Positions 24,294 through 34,249 of a stretch of 64,000 nt of DNA are shown here, piece by piece (position 1 is the first letter of the stretch; the number at the start of each line of letters is the position of its first letter). The translations under genes and the position numbers were made by a program. The notes below the pieces were generated by a model. That model was given only the letters and a program-made list of their open reading frames with translations. It did no database searches and had not been told where the DNA came from. Source of the stretch: Daldinia sp. FL1419 (Eukaryota; Ascomycota; Sordariomycetes; Xylariales; Hypoxylaceae); NCBI GenBank assembly GCA_025201765.1, contig MU623357.1, forward strand, positions 248,001 to 312,000. The letters run 5' to 3'.

Positions 24294-25246
24294 TCATCGA
24301 CGTCTAGCCATCAAGATATAAGTGCCCCAGTCGCTTTCCACTTCAGCCTCCCTCCACCGCTCTCCCATGGCCTTCCATTGTGGTACCGCATCGATCATAC
24401 GATCCCACATGATATCCAGTATATCTCCATCTCCACCGTCTGCCCTACTCTTCGCCTCAGGATGTGCCTCTTTCCAGCTATTAAAGCAGCTGAATGTTCT
24501 CGTGTACCCTTCTACCTCACCTAACTTCATCTTCTTTCTCAACCAGCATATCTCGTCTGTTCCCTTCTCTCCAGGTTCGTGCTCCAGCCTAGTAACATCT
24601 ACCCAATCCGTTTCAGGGGGCTGCACACTGCGTAAAAGATCGCGTAGGATATTCCGGCCAGGCTGTTCCCAATATGAACCCATCCCTTCGATGCCTGGCG
24701 CTACTTCGCCGAATCCGTAGACGAACTGCTCCATAATTTCGGTAGCCTGTTCGGCGCCGAGAAGCACGTTATCTTTATATCCCCAAAAGGCGACTGTGCC
24801 GCCGGAGCGTATTACGCGGGCAAGGTTCGGCCAGACTTTACCATAGTTGAACCAATGCGCGGCTTGGCCCGCAACAGCCATGTCCACGGAACAATCAGAC
24901 AAGAAGTCGAGATCTTCAGCGGTACCCTGACGAAACGTAATGGTAGGATCTGTCGTTGTTTGCTTCGCTTGCGTTATCATCCCTGCCGACGGGTCGATCG
25001 CCACGACGGATTTGAAATGCGGTCTAAGATGACGCGCGATAAGGCCATGGCCGCAACCAAGATCTAGTAAAGTGCTGTTATTAGAGGCGGGGAGCTGATG
25101 GTAATTTAGCACGGTACGGAATAGTGATGGAGGGTAAGCCGGACGAAAAGCTGCGTAGGCTTTGGCTGAAAATGTTGATCGGCTGTACTTCTGTTAGCGA
25201 AATAATCTCTGAAAGGGAAGGTCGCAACTAACGCAAATGTCGCCAT
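24294..25246 (-). CDS. SAM-dependent methyltransferase (class I, small-molecule type)
   Basis: Class I Rossmann methyltransferase, most like the fungal trans-aconitate/Crg1-like group; the substrate cannot be told from sequence. Two exons, 25246-25233 (14 bases only) and 25182-24294, give 300 aa. Splicing GTTAGT...GTACAG turns the start into MATFARSTFSAKAYAAFRPA, the usual N-terminus of this family (S-x-x-A-x-x-Y-A-x-F-R-P-x-Y). SAM-binding motif I is LLDLGCGHG, followed by VVAIDPSAGM (motif post-I) and an aromatic motif near AGQAAHWF. No signal peptide or membrane segment. It lies head to head with the CoA-binding gene, about 570 bp apart. Confidence 0.85.
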
Positions 25247-25815
25247 CTCTTATGCGACTCGACTAACGCGAATTAAGTTGGGTCTTTTTTTTATAAATCC
25301 CGTCGCATCTTATTAGTATGAGGCACATTTGTTAGTACTTGATATCTAGTAGGTAGGTATTTAGTATTACAGAGTATACACAGGGGTAAGAAAGAAATAG
25401 CAAGGATTAAAGCTGGAAATACACTCAGCTTGAATGAAAAAAAAAAGAGATATGAAATATCAAACTTAGCTGCAAATCTTGTGAGACGACATCCGGTGAA
25501 TTATACGCCATCGATCGGCCTTTGATAGCGCCAAGACCCAGTATAAGTAAGCCTCGGGGACATCAACTTGGAAGACTACATCATTTCATAGTGTTACCTA
25601 CCTCTATAATATTTCTCAACCATTTCATCAACTCAACATTACTCAGTCAGAACCAAGCAGGTCCTTTCTCATTTAACAGTGGTAAACAAGCGCATCTCCC
25701 TTCTTCTTCTTCTTCTTCTCTCTTCTTTCTTCTTAATAGATCTCTTCCTCTATACCTACCCCTAATCAGACTATATATTTTGTTTATAGCCCGCTTTGTC
25801 TAATACTTTTCAAAA
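25247..25815. promoter_or_regulatory. Divergent promoter region, methyltransferase / CoA-binding protein
   Basis: Both flanking genes start at its edges. It includes a pyrimidine-rich leader on the + strand with a (TTC)6 run at 25701-25718 and a TCTTCTTTCTTC extension to about 25733, roughly 100 bp before the CoA-binding ATG. No gene inside; the frame 25522-25803 is a low-complexity artefact. Confidence 0.55.
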
Positions 25816-26560
25816 ATGACCACCGAAATGACCGTCCGAACTTTCTTCAACTCCCCTCGATTCGCAGTAGTGGGCGCCAGTACGAACCCCGCCAAGTTCG
25901 GTCATAAGGGTAAGGACCACATCCCTGCTTAGCATTCTATCACCCTATTCGTTCATCTCGATGGGTATCTGATATCTCGCATCTCGCTCATCGATGGTCG
26001 CCTCGATCTCTCTCAGCTGCAAGCGCAGACCAACAACAGTTGCATGTTATTTGGAGACTCGAGTAGCCTCCATATCGATGCACGTCAGAACACGGCTTAA
26101 ATACAACTTCATACTATTAGGTACATAGGTGTACATGAGTAGAGTTGCTAATGTTGTCCTTCTTGCTCAAGTCTTTACTTGGTACCATGCGCACTCGCTC
26201 CCGGTAACGCCCATCAACCCGGCGAGTGCCAGCATCGAGACACCCTTCGGCGTGCACCCGACCGTCAAGTCTCTCGCCGAACTACCGGATCCGCAGCACA
26301 CCTCTCTATCGGTCATCACGCCAGCGCCCGTGACCCTGACCGTGCTGAAAGAGGCCAAGAAGCTCGGTATTCCCGCCGTGTGGCTGCAGCCGGGAACCTG
26401 GGACGATGAGGTGCTCGAGTACGCGCGCGGCGGTTCGGAGGGAGCGGAAGAAGGCGGCTACGAGGGCGCTGTAGTCGCCGGGGATGGCGGCAGCGGCCAC
26501 GGCGGCTGGTGCATCCTCGTCGACGGCGAGCGAGGCCTCAAGTCGGTAGGAAAACTGTGA
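25816..26560 (+). CDS. CoA-binding domain protein (YccU-like)
   Basis: Small stand-alone CoA_binding Rossmann protein, related to bacterial YccU; the cellular role is not established. Two exons, 25816-25909 and 26172-26560, give 160 aa, joined CATAAGG|GTAAGG...CTCAAG|TC so that the protein reads GASTNPAKFGHKVFTWYH. The nucleotide-binding glycine motif FAVVGASTNPAK is at about residues 17-28. The strand-loop TPAPVTLTVLKEAKKLGIPA and the VWLQPG motif follow, both typical of the family. The C-terminal part has an unusual Gly/Glu-rich insertion (about 112-140) and is far richer in GC than exon 1. The 262-bp intron is long for this locus and could hide a small extra exon. Confidence 0.85.
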
Positions 26561-26892
26561 GTCGATTCGTGCTGCACCTTTCTCCGCGACTTGAGCGGCG
26601 ACAAAGGCTTAAATTGCTAGTAAGAGGCGTGGGCTGGGAAAGCTTATGGGAGCGGTGTGCGCTCTAATGTGACTGCGGCGAATTGTGCCGATATATTACA
26701 TTCCGACAGACGTCTTTTGTTCGTCACTAATTGATAAAATTCGATTGCATATTCTCAACTTGTCTTGCATTCACCATATCTCTCATCCCAAAAGTGGCTT
26801 ACTACTGAGATTACTCTACTACAGAGGGGTAGGAGGAATATAGACGAACTACTTAATGCGATAACAGATTCGTTCTCTCTATTGAGCCCTAT
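26561..26892. other. Convergent 3' intergenic region
   Basis: About 330 bp between the stops of the CoA-binding gene (+) and the DHH gene (-). No gene or repeat seen. Confidence 0.6.
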
Positions 26893-28282
26893 TTAAGCAG
26901 TATTTTCTTTTCCGAAATAGTTCGTTAGAGTATTTGACTGCTTCGGCGCAGCGGCTTTCTTGGCCTTCTTCGGACTTCCTCCTTCGGGCTTCATTCCGAT
27001 CTCCAGAATATCCATAAACTCTTCAAACTCTGCTTTTGGAACGATACCTCCACTAGCTTCTTTATGCCCCCTTGCGAAGGATTCCCCTAGTCTTTCCCTT
27101 AGAGTCGGGTTGGGAGCCCTTGCGGCGATCCCTTTCAAAACCTCGATGATATTGACTGGAGGGTCCCTTGCCCTCGCGCTCCGGGGAACCCTGCATGAGA
27201 AATTGACCATACCCGGAAGATATCCCTCATTAGCTACCAAGATCACTTCCAGCTTCGGCGACTGCAGATGCCCCGCCCAGCGTGTCGCTATTACCGGATG
27301 AATTTGCGCGGCGGAGTGGATGCGGAAAACGGCAATCTTGGCATCGCCCGAGAATTTCGGGGCCGTATGAGTACATCTCTCTACCTCGGCGTTTACTTCG
27401 GCCCTCGCGGCGAGGAGACTCTGGTTCTTGAGGAGTTCTTTGGGTGATTCAGCAGCAGTAAGGGCACGCCATGCCTCAGGAACACCATAGCTTGCAGTTC
27501 GACGGGGAGCGTTGATAAGCGACACAGCATCGTTAATCGCCTTTTTGGTATAGGCCTTGAACGTAGCTTTCATATCTGGAAATGGAGGTTCCCACTTCAG
27601 CGTATTCCCTAGGTCTCCGTGGGTACCCATTGCGCATAACCAATCGCATTTGTTCCGTACTTGCTCGTGCAATTCGTTGCAAATGTAATAGGTAAGGAGT
27701 GAGCTAGTAGCAACTGGTGGAGAGTGGCACGCCGTAACATGTTCTGAACCCTCGGGAAAGTCATCCTCTAACGCCCAATGATGGTCTATGATTAAAGCCT
27801 TATGAGGAACATCTATTACTGGAGGCGATCTCCTCGACCCCTGATCTAAGACGAAGACGTATTCGGGATTATGGCTAGACATAGAAGTACGCTCCTTCTC
27901 TTCGTGGATACTGCTACCCTTTTGGAGCAGATGAGCTGAAATGAGATGAGGCTCTAGACCAAGCAAGACAAGAGTCTTTTGTAAAATGGCACCTGATGTT
28001 AACCCATCAGCATCTTTATCCGGGACAATTAGTGTCTTCTTCTTTGCGGAGGCGCTACATCGCAACTGTTAGCTCGGAATCCAGGAACGATATGTATTAC
28101 AAGACATGCCACTCTAGTATAAAGTTGCGAGCGCCCTCAATCTGAGCCTTAGGAGCTGGCCATACGACTTGGCCTGTTTCTTCGTCTCGGACTGAGGGGG
28201 TTAGATGATACTCCGGTACTTCCGGCCGAGGTTTCTTGGCTCTTGGACTGGTTTTTGGTACCGTCGATGCACTACGCTTCAT
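26893..28282 (-). CDS. DHH-superfamily phosphoesterase (RecJ/Cdc45-like fold)
   Basis: Putative DHH phosphoesterase, likely a nuclease or nucleotide phosphodiesterase. Two exons, 28282-28110 and 28054-26893, give 444 aa. The best join (GAGTG|GCATGT...GATGTAG|C) uses a GC donor and reads FILECASAKKKTLIVPDKDADG; a GT donor nine bases further on also keeps frame, giving three more residues. Motif I is VPDKDADG (Asp70, Asp72, Asp74) and the signature Asp148-His149-His150 is in ALIIDHHW. The C-terminus ends in Lys-rich sequence and SNTLTNYFGK, close to a PCNA-interacting PIP box. The start MKRSAS is chosen by its Ser/Lys-rich, NLS-like head (TSPRAKKPRP); the frame is open further upstream to 28498, so a longer form is possible. 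Confidence 0.85.
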
Positions 28283-29281
28283 CAGAGATGTTGTAGACAC
28301 TATGGACCCGACGGGTCGGTATATAGTAAAAAGAGACCGATTCGTAACCCGGTCGACTCGGTAAGTGACGGTATTGGTGCGCCCAGCAATAATAAGACTC
28401 TTAAGTGCACCTAATACATTCATACAATTGGTGTTCGTAGACATGAGGCGCATTGAATGATTAGGTATATATCTAAAAATTGGTATGACGGTTAACATCA
28501 GTGGAAACTTTGCATCTATCGTTCATTGAGACACGAAAGAGTCAAGTCAACACTAATGACGTCAGCGATGGCACATTTCCAGCAATGGAACTGTAGGACA
28601 TTAATCATCTAGGTTAACCCCTTTTCAAATAACCCTTCGTCAGGTTTACATATCACTCGGCCGAGGCAGCTTCACAACGCTCTTGTACATGATGATTTTT
28701 ACAGTCTATCTAGGTGTAAACCATATCCTCTCATATTCTGATACAATTAAGTCTAGGTATTCTTTCCCTCCTACCCCCTCTCATCACGTATACTCCCCGG
28801 TTCTGGACAACGATATTTATCCTGACAATAAGTGCATTATGTAAATTGCACCCACATATAGACCCAACACATTCACTTCGTAGTGTTATCCACAACCTGG
28901 GTTTCATAGCCAAAAGACGTTATGCTCAACACGAAGAAAAACGCTCGTTGATGATACACTCACTCAGAGGTTAGGCCTAGTACTGTTTATCTAGGTAGTC
29001 ACCTTTACAAATCACCCAACTGATGCATGTCAAACCATTCCATTCAGACGAATCGATTGCGAATCACTTTTCCTCTATGACAAGCAATATGACGCAAACC
29101 ATGTCGCAGAGGCCGACTCTTTAGTAGGTGAATAGGCAAATTGTACGATCTAGGATAATACATAAACCCAAACTCGCCCATCTCCTGGACCAGCATCTTC
29201 ATTTCAGCAACCCAATTTTACTTGAACATCCTCCCATCCAAAACTACATCACCATCCACAACCTCAACTAATACGAGCGCC
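28283..29281. other. Intergenic region between DHH gene and small Cys-rich gene
   Basis: Carries the DHH promoter, with a TGACGTCA palindrome at 28557-28564, and the upstream region of the small gene at 29282. No other gene seen. Confidence 0.55.
28557..28564. promoter_or_regulatory. CRE/ATF-type palindrome TGACGTCA
   Basis: A perfect palindrome about 275 bp upstream of the DHH start. It is extended to AATGACGTCAGCG; a third copy at 35517 shares the TGACGTCAGCG core. A bZIP site is plausible but unproven. Confidence 0.35.
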
Positions 29282-29515
29282 ATGTGTAGACTGGTAGATC
29301 ATTTCTGCCGTAAGTGCTCAACCTTTGTCTGGGGGCCAGAATATGTCTGGGCATGTGAGGATCATATGAAATGTATGACATTTCCAAGGCAAGTGCGTGA
29401 TTGCTATTGCGAAGCTCACAAGCCAAAGCCGACGCCAGATCCATCAGGGTCCGGTGGGTCGGGGTCAGGAGGATCGGGTTCGGGAGAATCAAAAACGGAA
29501 CAAAAAGCAGCTTGA
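29282..29515 (+). CDS. Small cysteine-rich protein with Gly/Ser tail (77 aa)
   Basis: Not recognised as a named family. The first 48 residues hold six or seven Cys with conserved-looking aromatic residues (FCRKCSTFVWGPEYVWACED, then CYCEAHKP), resembling the small zinc-knuckle-like hypothetical proteins common in filamentous fungi. The tail is a Pro-rich linker followed by (GSG)n and SKTEQKAA. No signal peptide, so intracellular. The ATG at 29282 is preferred because the in-frame codon at 29222 is TTG. The single short exon keeps confidence moderate. Confidence 0.5.
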   Translation: MCRLVDHFCRKCSTFVWGPEYVWACEDHMKCMTFPRQVRDCYCEAHKPKPTPDPSGSGGSGSGGSGSGESKTEQKAA

Positions 29516-29859
29516 TCTCTTATTAGGTTGTTGATACGTGGAGCATGAAGAGCACTAGAGGATTCCTATGGCGCCTATGGCGTAGGAATAGGGGGTGTTA
29601 TGGATGGGAGTAGGTAGGGGTCTATTACCCAGGAATCAATATATTTACGCGTGAATTGATATCTATAAGGGTATAATATTAGGTGACATGTCCTCCCTTT
29701 GATGTATTCATTAAGGCAGGTCTCTAAACGCTGGTGAGGTAAAATAGAAGAGTAACGTATGGAATATTTAACAATATATTTATTCTAGTAGGTACTGCAT
29801 CCGCCATAAGCCGTGCAACGTATACCCTGTCGAGGGTGAGAGATGCGAAATGCTACTGA
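29516..29859. other. Convergent intergenic region
   Basis: About 340 bp between the Cys-rich gene (+) and the OYE stop (-). AT-rich; it contains a short GGCGCCTATGGCG-type repeat near 29570. Nothing else seen. Confidence 0.55.
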
Positions 29860-31221
29860 TCAGCTAGCTCTCATAAACTGATTTGGCCACCAAACGTCTA
29901 AACCCAACTTCCGGGCCACTTTCAGCACCCAATCAGATTCCCTCAGAAATTGTCTGCCGACCAAGATAATATCAGCCATGGGTTCCTTGCTCCTCTTTGT
30001 GTCGGTCATCTCGTTTACTGTCCCAACTTCCTCATCACTAATCCCCTCGAGCTGTACCCCAGGGCAAGTATTCTCGACAATGTCTCTCGCCTGTTCCGCT
30101 TCGGTAATGAGACCAGTGGCACCGATCAGAAGCTTCAAATTATCAGCATTCACAGCCCTTCTGATACGACTAGCGATTTCGACGTGGCAATTCTTGGCAT
30201 TGACCCCGTCGATACGTTGGTCAGGACTATTACCGCCACTGCTGACATCCAAGAGGTCAATGCCCAGGGCAGGAATTTGCCTCGCTACCTTGATCGTTGA
30301 TTCAACGTCCCACGATCCTAGTTCCTTGCCTAGCTCGGTGTCTTCTAGAAATTCCGTAGCCGACATGCGAAGAAATAGCGGCGTACTTTCTGGGAGGACA
30401 TTTCTAACCGCTTCAATGACTTTAAAGAGAAGCCTCGTCCTGTTTTCAAAACTACCGCCGTATTTATCCGTCCTTCGGTTAGAGATTGGAGAGAGGAATT
30501 GGTGTAGAAGATACCCGTGCGCAGCATGGATTTCAACCACGTCAACCCCGGCCTTCATACTCCTCTCGGCTGCCTTTGCAAAGTCTTGCACAATCCCTTG
30601 AATTTCTTGCAATGTCAAAGCTGCAGGCGTCCAGAATCTGCTTTGTTCGCTGTCAAAAAAGCCGCCCCAGGTTTGACTCGGCCCACCACAAGGTCCTTTT
30701 ACATCATCTGGCCAGCCACCGATGTCCTCATCAGCTCGCTTAGACTTTCTGCCGAGGACCGTCGAGACCCAAGGTGCGGCAGTGCTACTCTTGCGGCCAG
30801 CATGTGCTAGCTGTATGCCCGTAAGAGCACCTTGGGATCTGACAAAGTCGGTAACCCGTTTTAGGCCTCCGATTTGTGCATCATCCCATAAGCCAGGACA
30901 GTTTGGTGAAATCCTCCCATTTGGCTGGACGCTTGTGGCCTCAACGAAAACAAGAGCTGCTCCCTTTATAGCGTAATGGCCTAATGTTACAACATGCCAA
31001 TCCGTAAGAACACCAATTTCAGGGCCTGATGGTGCCGTGGAATATTGGCACATGGGCGACACGACGATGCGGTTGCGAAGCGTAACTCCGCGAATTTGGA
31101 GTGGCCTGAATAAGATAGGCGTTTTTGAAGAGAGCTCCTTCGGAGTGCCGGGTGAGTGTAGATGTTGTGGCGTAAAGTAAGGTATACCCGGGACCGGTGT
31201 GTTGAGGTTCGATAAAGCCAT
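29860..31221 (-). CDS. NADPH dehydrogenase / Old Yellow Enzyme family (class III OYE)
   Basis: FMN-dependent ene-reductase of the YqjM-like class, reducing activated C=C bonds with NADPH. Single exon, 453 aa, with a 35-residue N-terminal extension before the barrel (ILFRPLQIRGVTLRNR). Diagnostic segments: SPMCQYS (active-site Cys as in YqjM), GIQLAHAGRKSS (His and Arg contacts), EIHAAHGYLLHQFLSP with SNRRTDKYGGSFENR (FMN phosphate region), and near the end IILVGRQFLRE. It is divergently paired with a Zn2Cys6 regulator 514 bp away; that spacer holds two similar 25-bp elements. Large opposite-strand frames at 29950-30810 are shadows. Confidence 0.95.
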   Translation of the reverse strand: MALSNLNTPVPGIPYFTPQHLHSPGTPKELSSKTPILFRPLQIRGVTLRNRIVVSPMCQYSTAPSGPEIGVLTDWHVVTLGHYAIKGAALVFVEATSVQPNGRISPNCPGLWDDAQIGGLKRVTDFVRSQGALTGIQLAHAGRKSSTAAPWVSTVLGRKSKRADEDIGGWPDDVKGPCGGPSQTWGGFFDSEQSRFWTPAALTLQEIQGIVQDFAKAAERSMKAGVDVVEIHAAHGYLLHQFLSPISNRRTDKYGGSFENRTRLLFKVIEAVRNVLPESTPLFLRMSATEFLEDTELGKELGSWDVESTIKVARQIPALGIDLLDVSSGGNSPDQRIDGVNAKNCHVEIASRIRRAVNADNLKLLIGATGLITEAEQARDIVENTCPGVQLEGISDEEVGTVNEMTDTKRSKEPMADIILVGRQFLRESDWVLKVARKLGLDVWWPNQFMRAS

Positions 31222-31396
31222 GCCGACAATTAATCACTATATTTGCCTAACCTTAGGTTAAACTACTTCTAAAAGGATAATTAGATGGAGTATACCTAGC
31301 CATATTTATATAAAATTAATATGGAATCAAGCATACGTTCCTGACAAATGTTAAGACACATCTATCTTCGATGGTATTGACGGGGACGATGCCGTT

Positions 31397-31421
31397 CGTT
31401 AATTTCTCAAACGGGAACGAG
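31397..31421 (+). repeat. Direct-repeat element A in the divergent promoter
   Basis: Begins CGTTAATTTC and ends GGGAACGAG. It matches element B (31483-31507) at 20 of 25 positions without gaps. Copies are 86 bp apart, about eight helical turns. A binding site for the neighbouring Zn2Cys6 regulator is possible but not shown. Confidence 0.4.
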
Positions 31422-31482
31422 AACATACAAGGGGAGGGTACCGGGTAGTACGAAACGGAGCCGACTAGTGGGGCCCGACTCT

Positions 31483-31507
31483 CGTTTATTTCCTCAAAGG
31501 GAACGAG
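31483..31507 (+). repeat. Direct-repeat element B in the divergent promoter
   Basis: Begins CGTTTATTTC and ends GGGAACGAG; partner of element A. The shared core is CGTTwATTTC followed six bases later by GGGAACGAG. Confidence 0.4.
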
Positions 31508-31735
31508 CAGGTAGGCCTATTGTTCCCCTATTCGTCGTAATGCTCGCTTACGCGCGGTCCCGGCGTCATGGCACACCCACTTACATAGCCCCCTTCGCCC
31601 ACAGCCTGACCACATAACCCGAACAGCAACCCCGATACCTAACGTCCTAAAAACATGTCCACCTAGGAGGCATCTATCATAATATCCCTCTCGGTAAACT
31701 GCTGTATCCATCACTTTGTTTGGTCGCTAATCGCC

Positions 31736-33476
31736 ATGGGGAACGGGGGAGAAGTATCCCCGACACCTCACAGCGGTAGCTTTCTGTTCATCACAAATGA
31801 CGTACAGCCGGCGGAGATTGCAGCCCCATCCAATCAAAGCAGGAAGAAGCGTCCGCATCATAAGAGTCGCCATGGCTGTATCTCTTGCAAACGCCGAAGA
31901 GTGAAGGTTAGTGGCATATTAACATCATATATACCTACCTACCTAGGTATATATTTGCCCAGGAAGATACGTGGGCTAGAACCTGCCAAATCGATTTATT
32001 TATGACCTGACGTTGTTCTACAGTGTGATGAGCAGATACCCTGTTCAAATTGTCTAAAAAGAAATGAAAGATGCATCCACCCGACAGCCCACGAGGTGCA
32101 CGAAAACGCCACATTCAGTCCGCACGTTTCCCAACCTAGTAGCCATCCCGTGGCGGATGATACTCGAATAAATTTACTTCATTTGGAACTATTCTATCAT
32201 TTTCAAAGAGACGTTGTAAAGACCCTCGCCTTCTCCAAAATCTGGCCACAGGTTCTTCCATGGTCGTTCCAGGTGTGGTGATCCTTTCTCAACGTCCCTC
32301 CTCTGTATCTACGAATCATTATGGCCGACGAACGGGGAAGAGTTACGAGTAAACGCATAAGTGTCCCATTAACCAATATGATTATGATAGGAACCCTACA
32401 TCATGTGCACGATTCTCTGTCTTGCGGCAACTCACCTCTCTACCCTGCGGCCCCAAGTTCCACGCTACTCTCGTGCCGCCTTCCAACTATTAGGCAAGTC
32501 AGTCTCACTCTTTAGGAGAAAGCTTTCCAGTTCAATTACAGCCCATAATGTCGAGGCTCTGGTAGCAACATCTGTCCTTATACACTACATTTCATGGAGT
32601 CATGTGGGATTCCTTGAGGAGCAGAGCCAACCCCCAAGCCACAAAGAACAAGGTAGTTTGATTATGCGTCTTTCACAGGACCCCCTATTCCAACTAAGCT
32701 CTGGAGTAAGTGGTATCTTTTCTGAGGCATATCTAATCCTCTGGGGTACCGACAGTGTGTTCCTCTCTGCAAGCCTCTACAGCCCAAGGGCTGCGATTGA
32801 GGAAATTATCTTGCAACATGGAGAGGAGCCAGACAGATTTGTCAATTACTTCATGGGTATCTGGGATGATCCTCGCTACCGGCCCCGGCCACTCGAGACG
32901 CAAGGAGGGATGCGGGAACATCCTACAGCCCCTCCGAACTCTGATGTTCCCACCGATAGAGAAAATACGACGAGCTACGCTTGTACGATGGCAAAACTAA
33001 ACTACGTGTGCGCAGCCTCTCAGACACGGGCATGTCGCTCATACGATAGAATGCCACATCGTCCCGATACCAGGAAAGCACCGATGTTGCAGCGATGCAT
33101 CGCGACTCCTCAGAGAATGGCCTTTGAGCGCATTGCTATGAGGCTATCTCTACTCCTGTGTCTTGTCTCGATATCCATGTCCTTACCCGACAATCAGCCA
33201 ATGTCCCAAGGTCTAATGCACCTACAGTCTGACATTGAACGTTGCTTCTTTACCTTTCCCGTTCTTTGTAGTGCAATCTTCCGTGATTTTGCTATTCGAA
33301 ACGATACCAGACTTCTAGTCATACTTCTTCATTTCTACCGGGCTGCGCGTATCTTGCTCACGAACCCGACGTCTTGGTGGGCTGGTCAAAGGAGTCGCAC
33401 CATCGAGTCTTTGATTGCGCGGGAGCTAGAATCGAGGGGACTTCATACAAGCGCTTTAGGAGAAGCAGTATATTAG
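31736..33476 (+). CDS. Zn(II)2Cys6 transcription factor (UPC2-like arrangement)
   Basis: Fungal binuclear-zinc-cluster regulator. Three exons, 31736-31906, 32024-32272 and 32391-33476, give 501 aa. Intron 1 (GTTAGT...CTACAG) splits the zinc cluster, which reads C48-x2-C51-x6-C58-x5-C64-x2-C67-x6-C74 after splicing. Intron 2 (GTGTGG...GATAG) restores the LPWSFQEPYIMCTILCLAAT segment, typical of the C-terminal domain of UPC2/sterol-uptake-like regulators. The intron 1 interior carries a palindromic ACCTACCTAGGT element. The rest is the helical middle-homology-like region ending at Tyr501. Divergent to the OYE gene, which it might control; the regulated pathway cannot be read from sequence. Confidence 0.85.
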
Positions 33477-34249
33477 GAGCCAAACCGATAATTATTGCCT
33501 AGGTAGGTAGTCATTTGCTACCTAGAGTCAGAATATCTTCTCAACCTCGAAGGTATACGAATAAGATATTGTGTTGCCTAGGTTCGTCATAAGGAGTCTC
33601 GACTGACTGCTACTTTTAACATGGTGGTCAAACCCGTAGGTGCATTTTCTTCTTTGGGGTTTGGCCACGTACACACGCTATTGTCTTCTATTATAATTTC
33701 AATTCAACGGTCCTTGATACTATTCCGTCGGTGTAGAATTTGTACAACTGACCATAACTCTGGACAGCACTTATACTTATTCCTGCTTTACTCGAGCACT
33801 GTCTCGAGCATGATCATCCAAGTTTTAGCTACGGAGTTGACGATATGACGTTATCTAGGTCATTTTCATACAATTTGGTCTAGATTGCTCACTATGGAAG
33901 TCTTCTGCATACGGCGTATTTACCGAACTTGAGCTTAGGCTAAATGATGCTGTTATCGCGACTTTACTTATTCTTCCACATATTCCGCACCCGACGCAGT
34001 AACACGGAAGCTATCGTACACACTGAAGAAGCTCATCCACCGGAAGACTTGACCGTGTTCCTGACGAACTTAGGGCGGGTCAATCATTGCCAGAATAAAT
34101 ACCACTTACCTCCAGCACTCTGGTGATGTAACTTAACATCCTTGTCTTTTAGCTGTAGAATCTTTTCCTACATCGTACGCGCATCTATTGTTAAGGATTC
34201 TTTTGAGAGAAGGGAAATCCATACTATCTAGAGGTCAGCATTATTCAAG
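33477..34249. other. Intergenic region
   Basis: About 770 bp; promoter of the secreted-protein gene at 34250. The short frames 33621-33848 and 33944-34126 show nothing recognisable. A GCCTAGGTAGGTAG motif lies near 33497. Confidence 0.5.

Larger units (their letters stand above)
31222..31735. promoter_or_regulatory. Divergent promoter between OYE and Zn2Cys6 regulator
   Basis: A 514-bp spacer with both start codons at its ends, so it serves both genes. It contains a pair of near-identical 25-mers (31397 and 31483) in the same orientation. The opposed frame 31517-31714 is not supported as a gene. Confidence 0.55.

Noticed and set aside
29950..30810. Plus-strand frames up to 207 aa opposite the OYE gene
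   Set aside because: Complete overlap with a certain coding exon; no family content.
31517..31714. 65-aa minus frame in the OYE/regulator spacer
   Set aside because: Lies in the promoter between two divergent genes with no motif.
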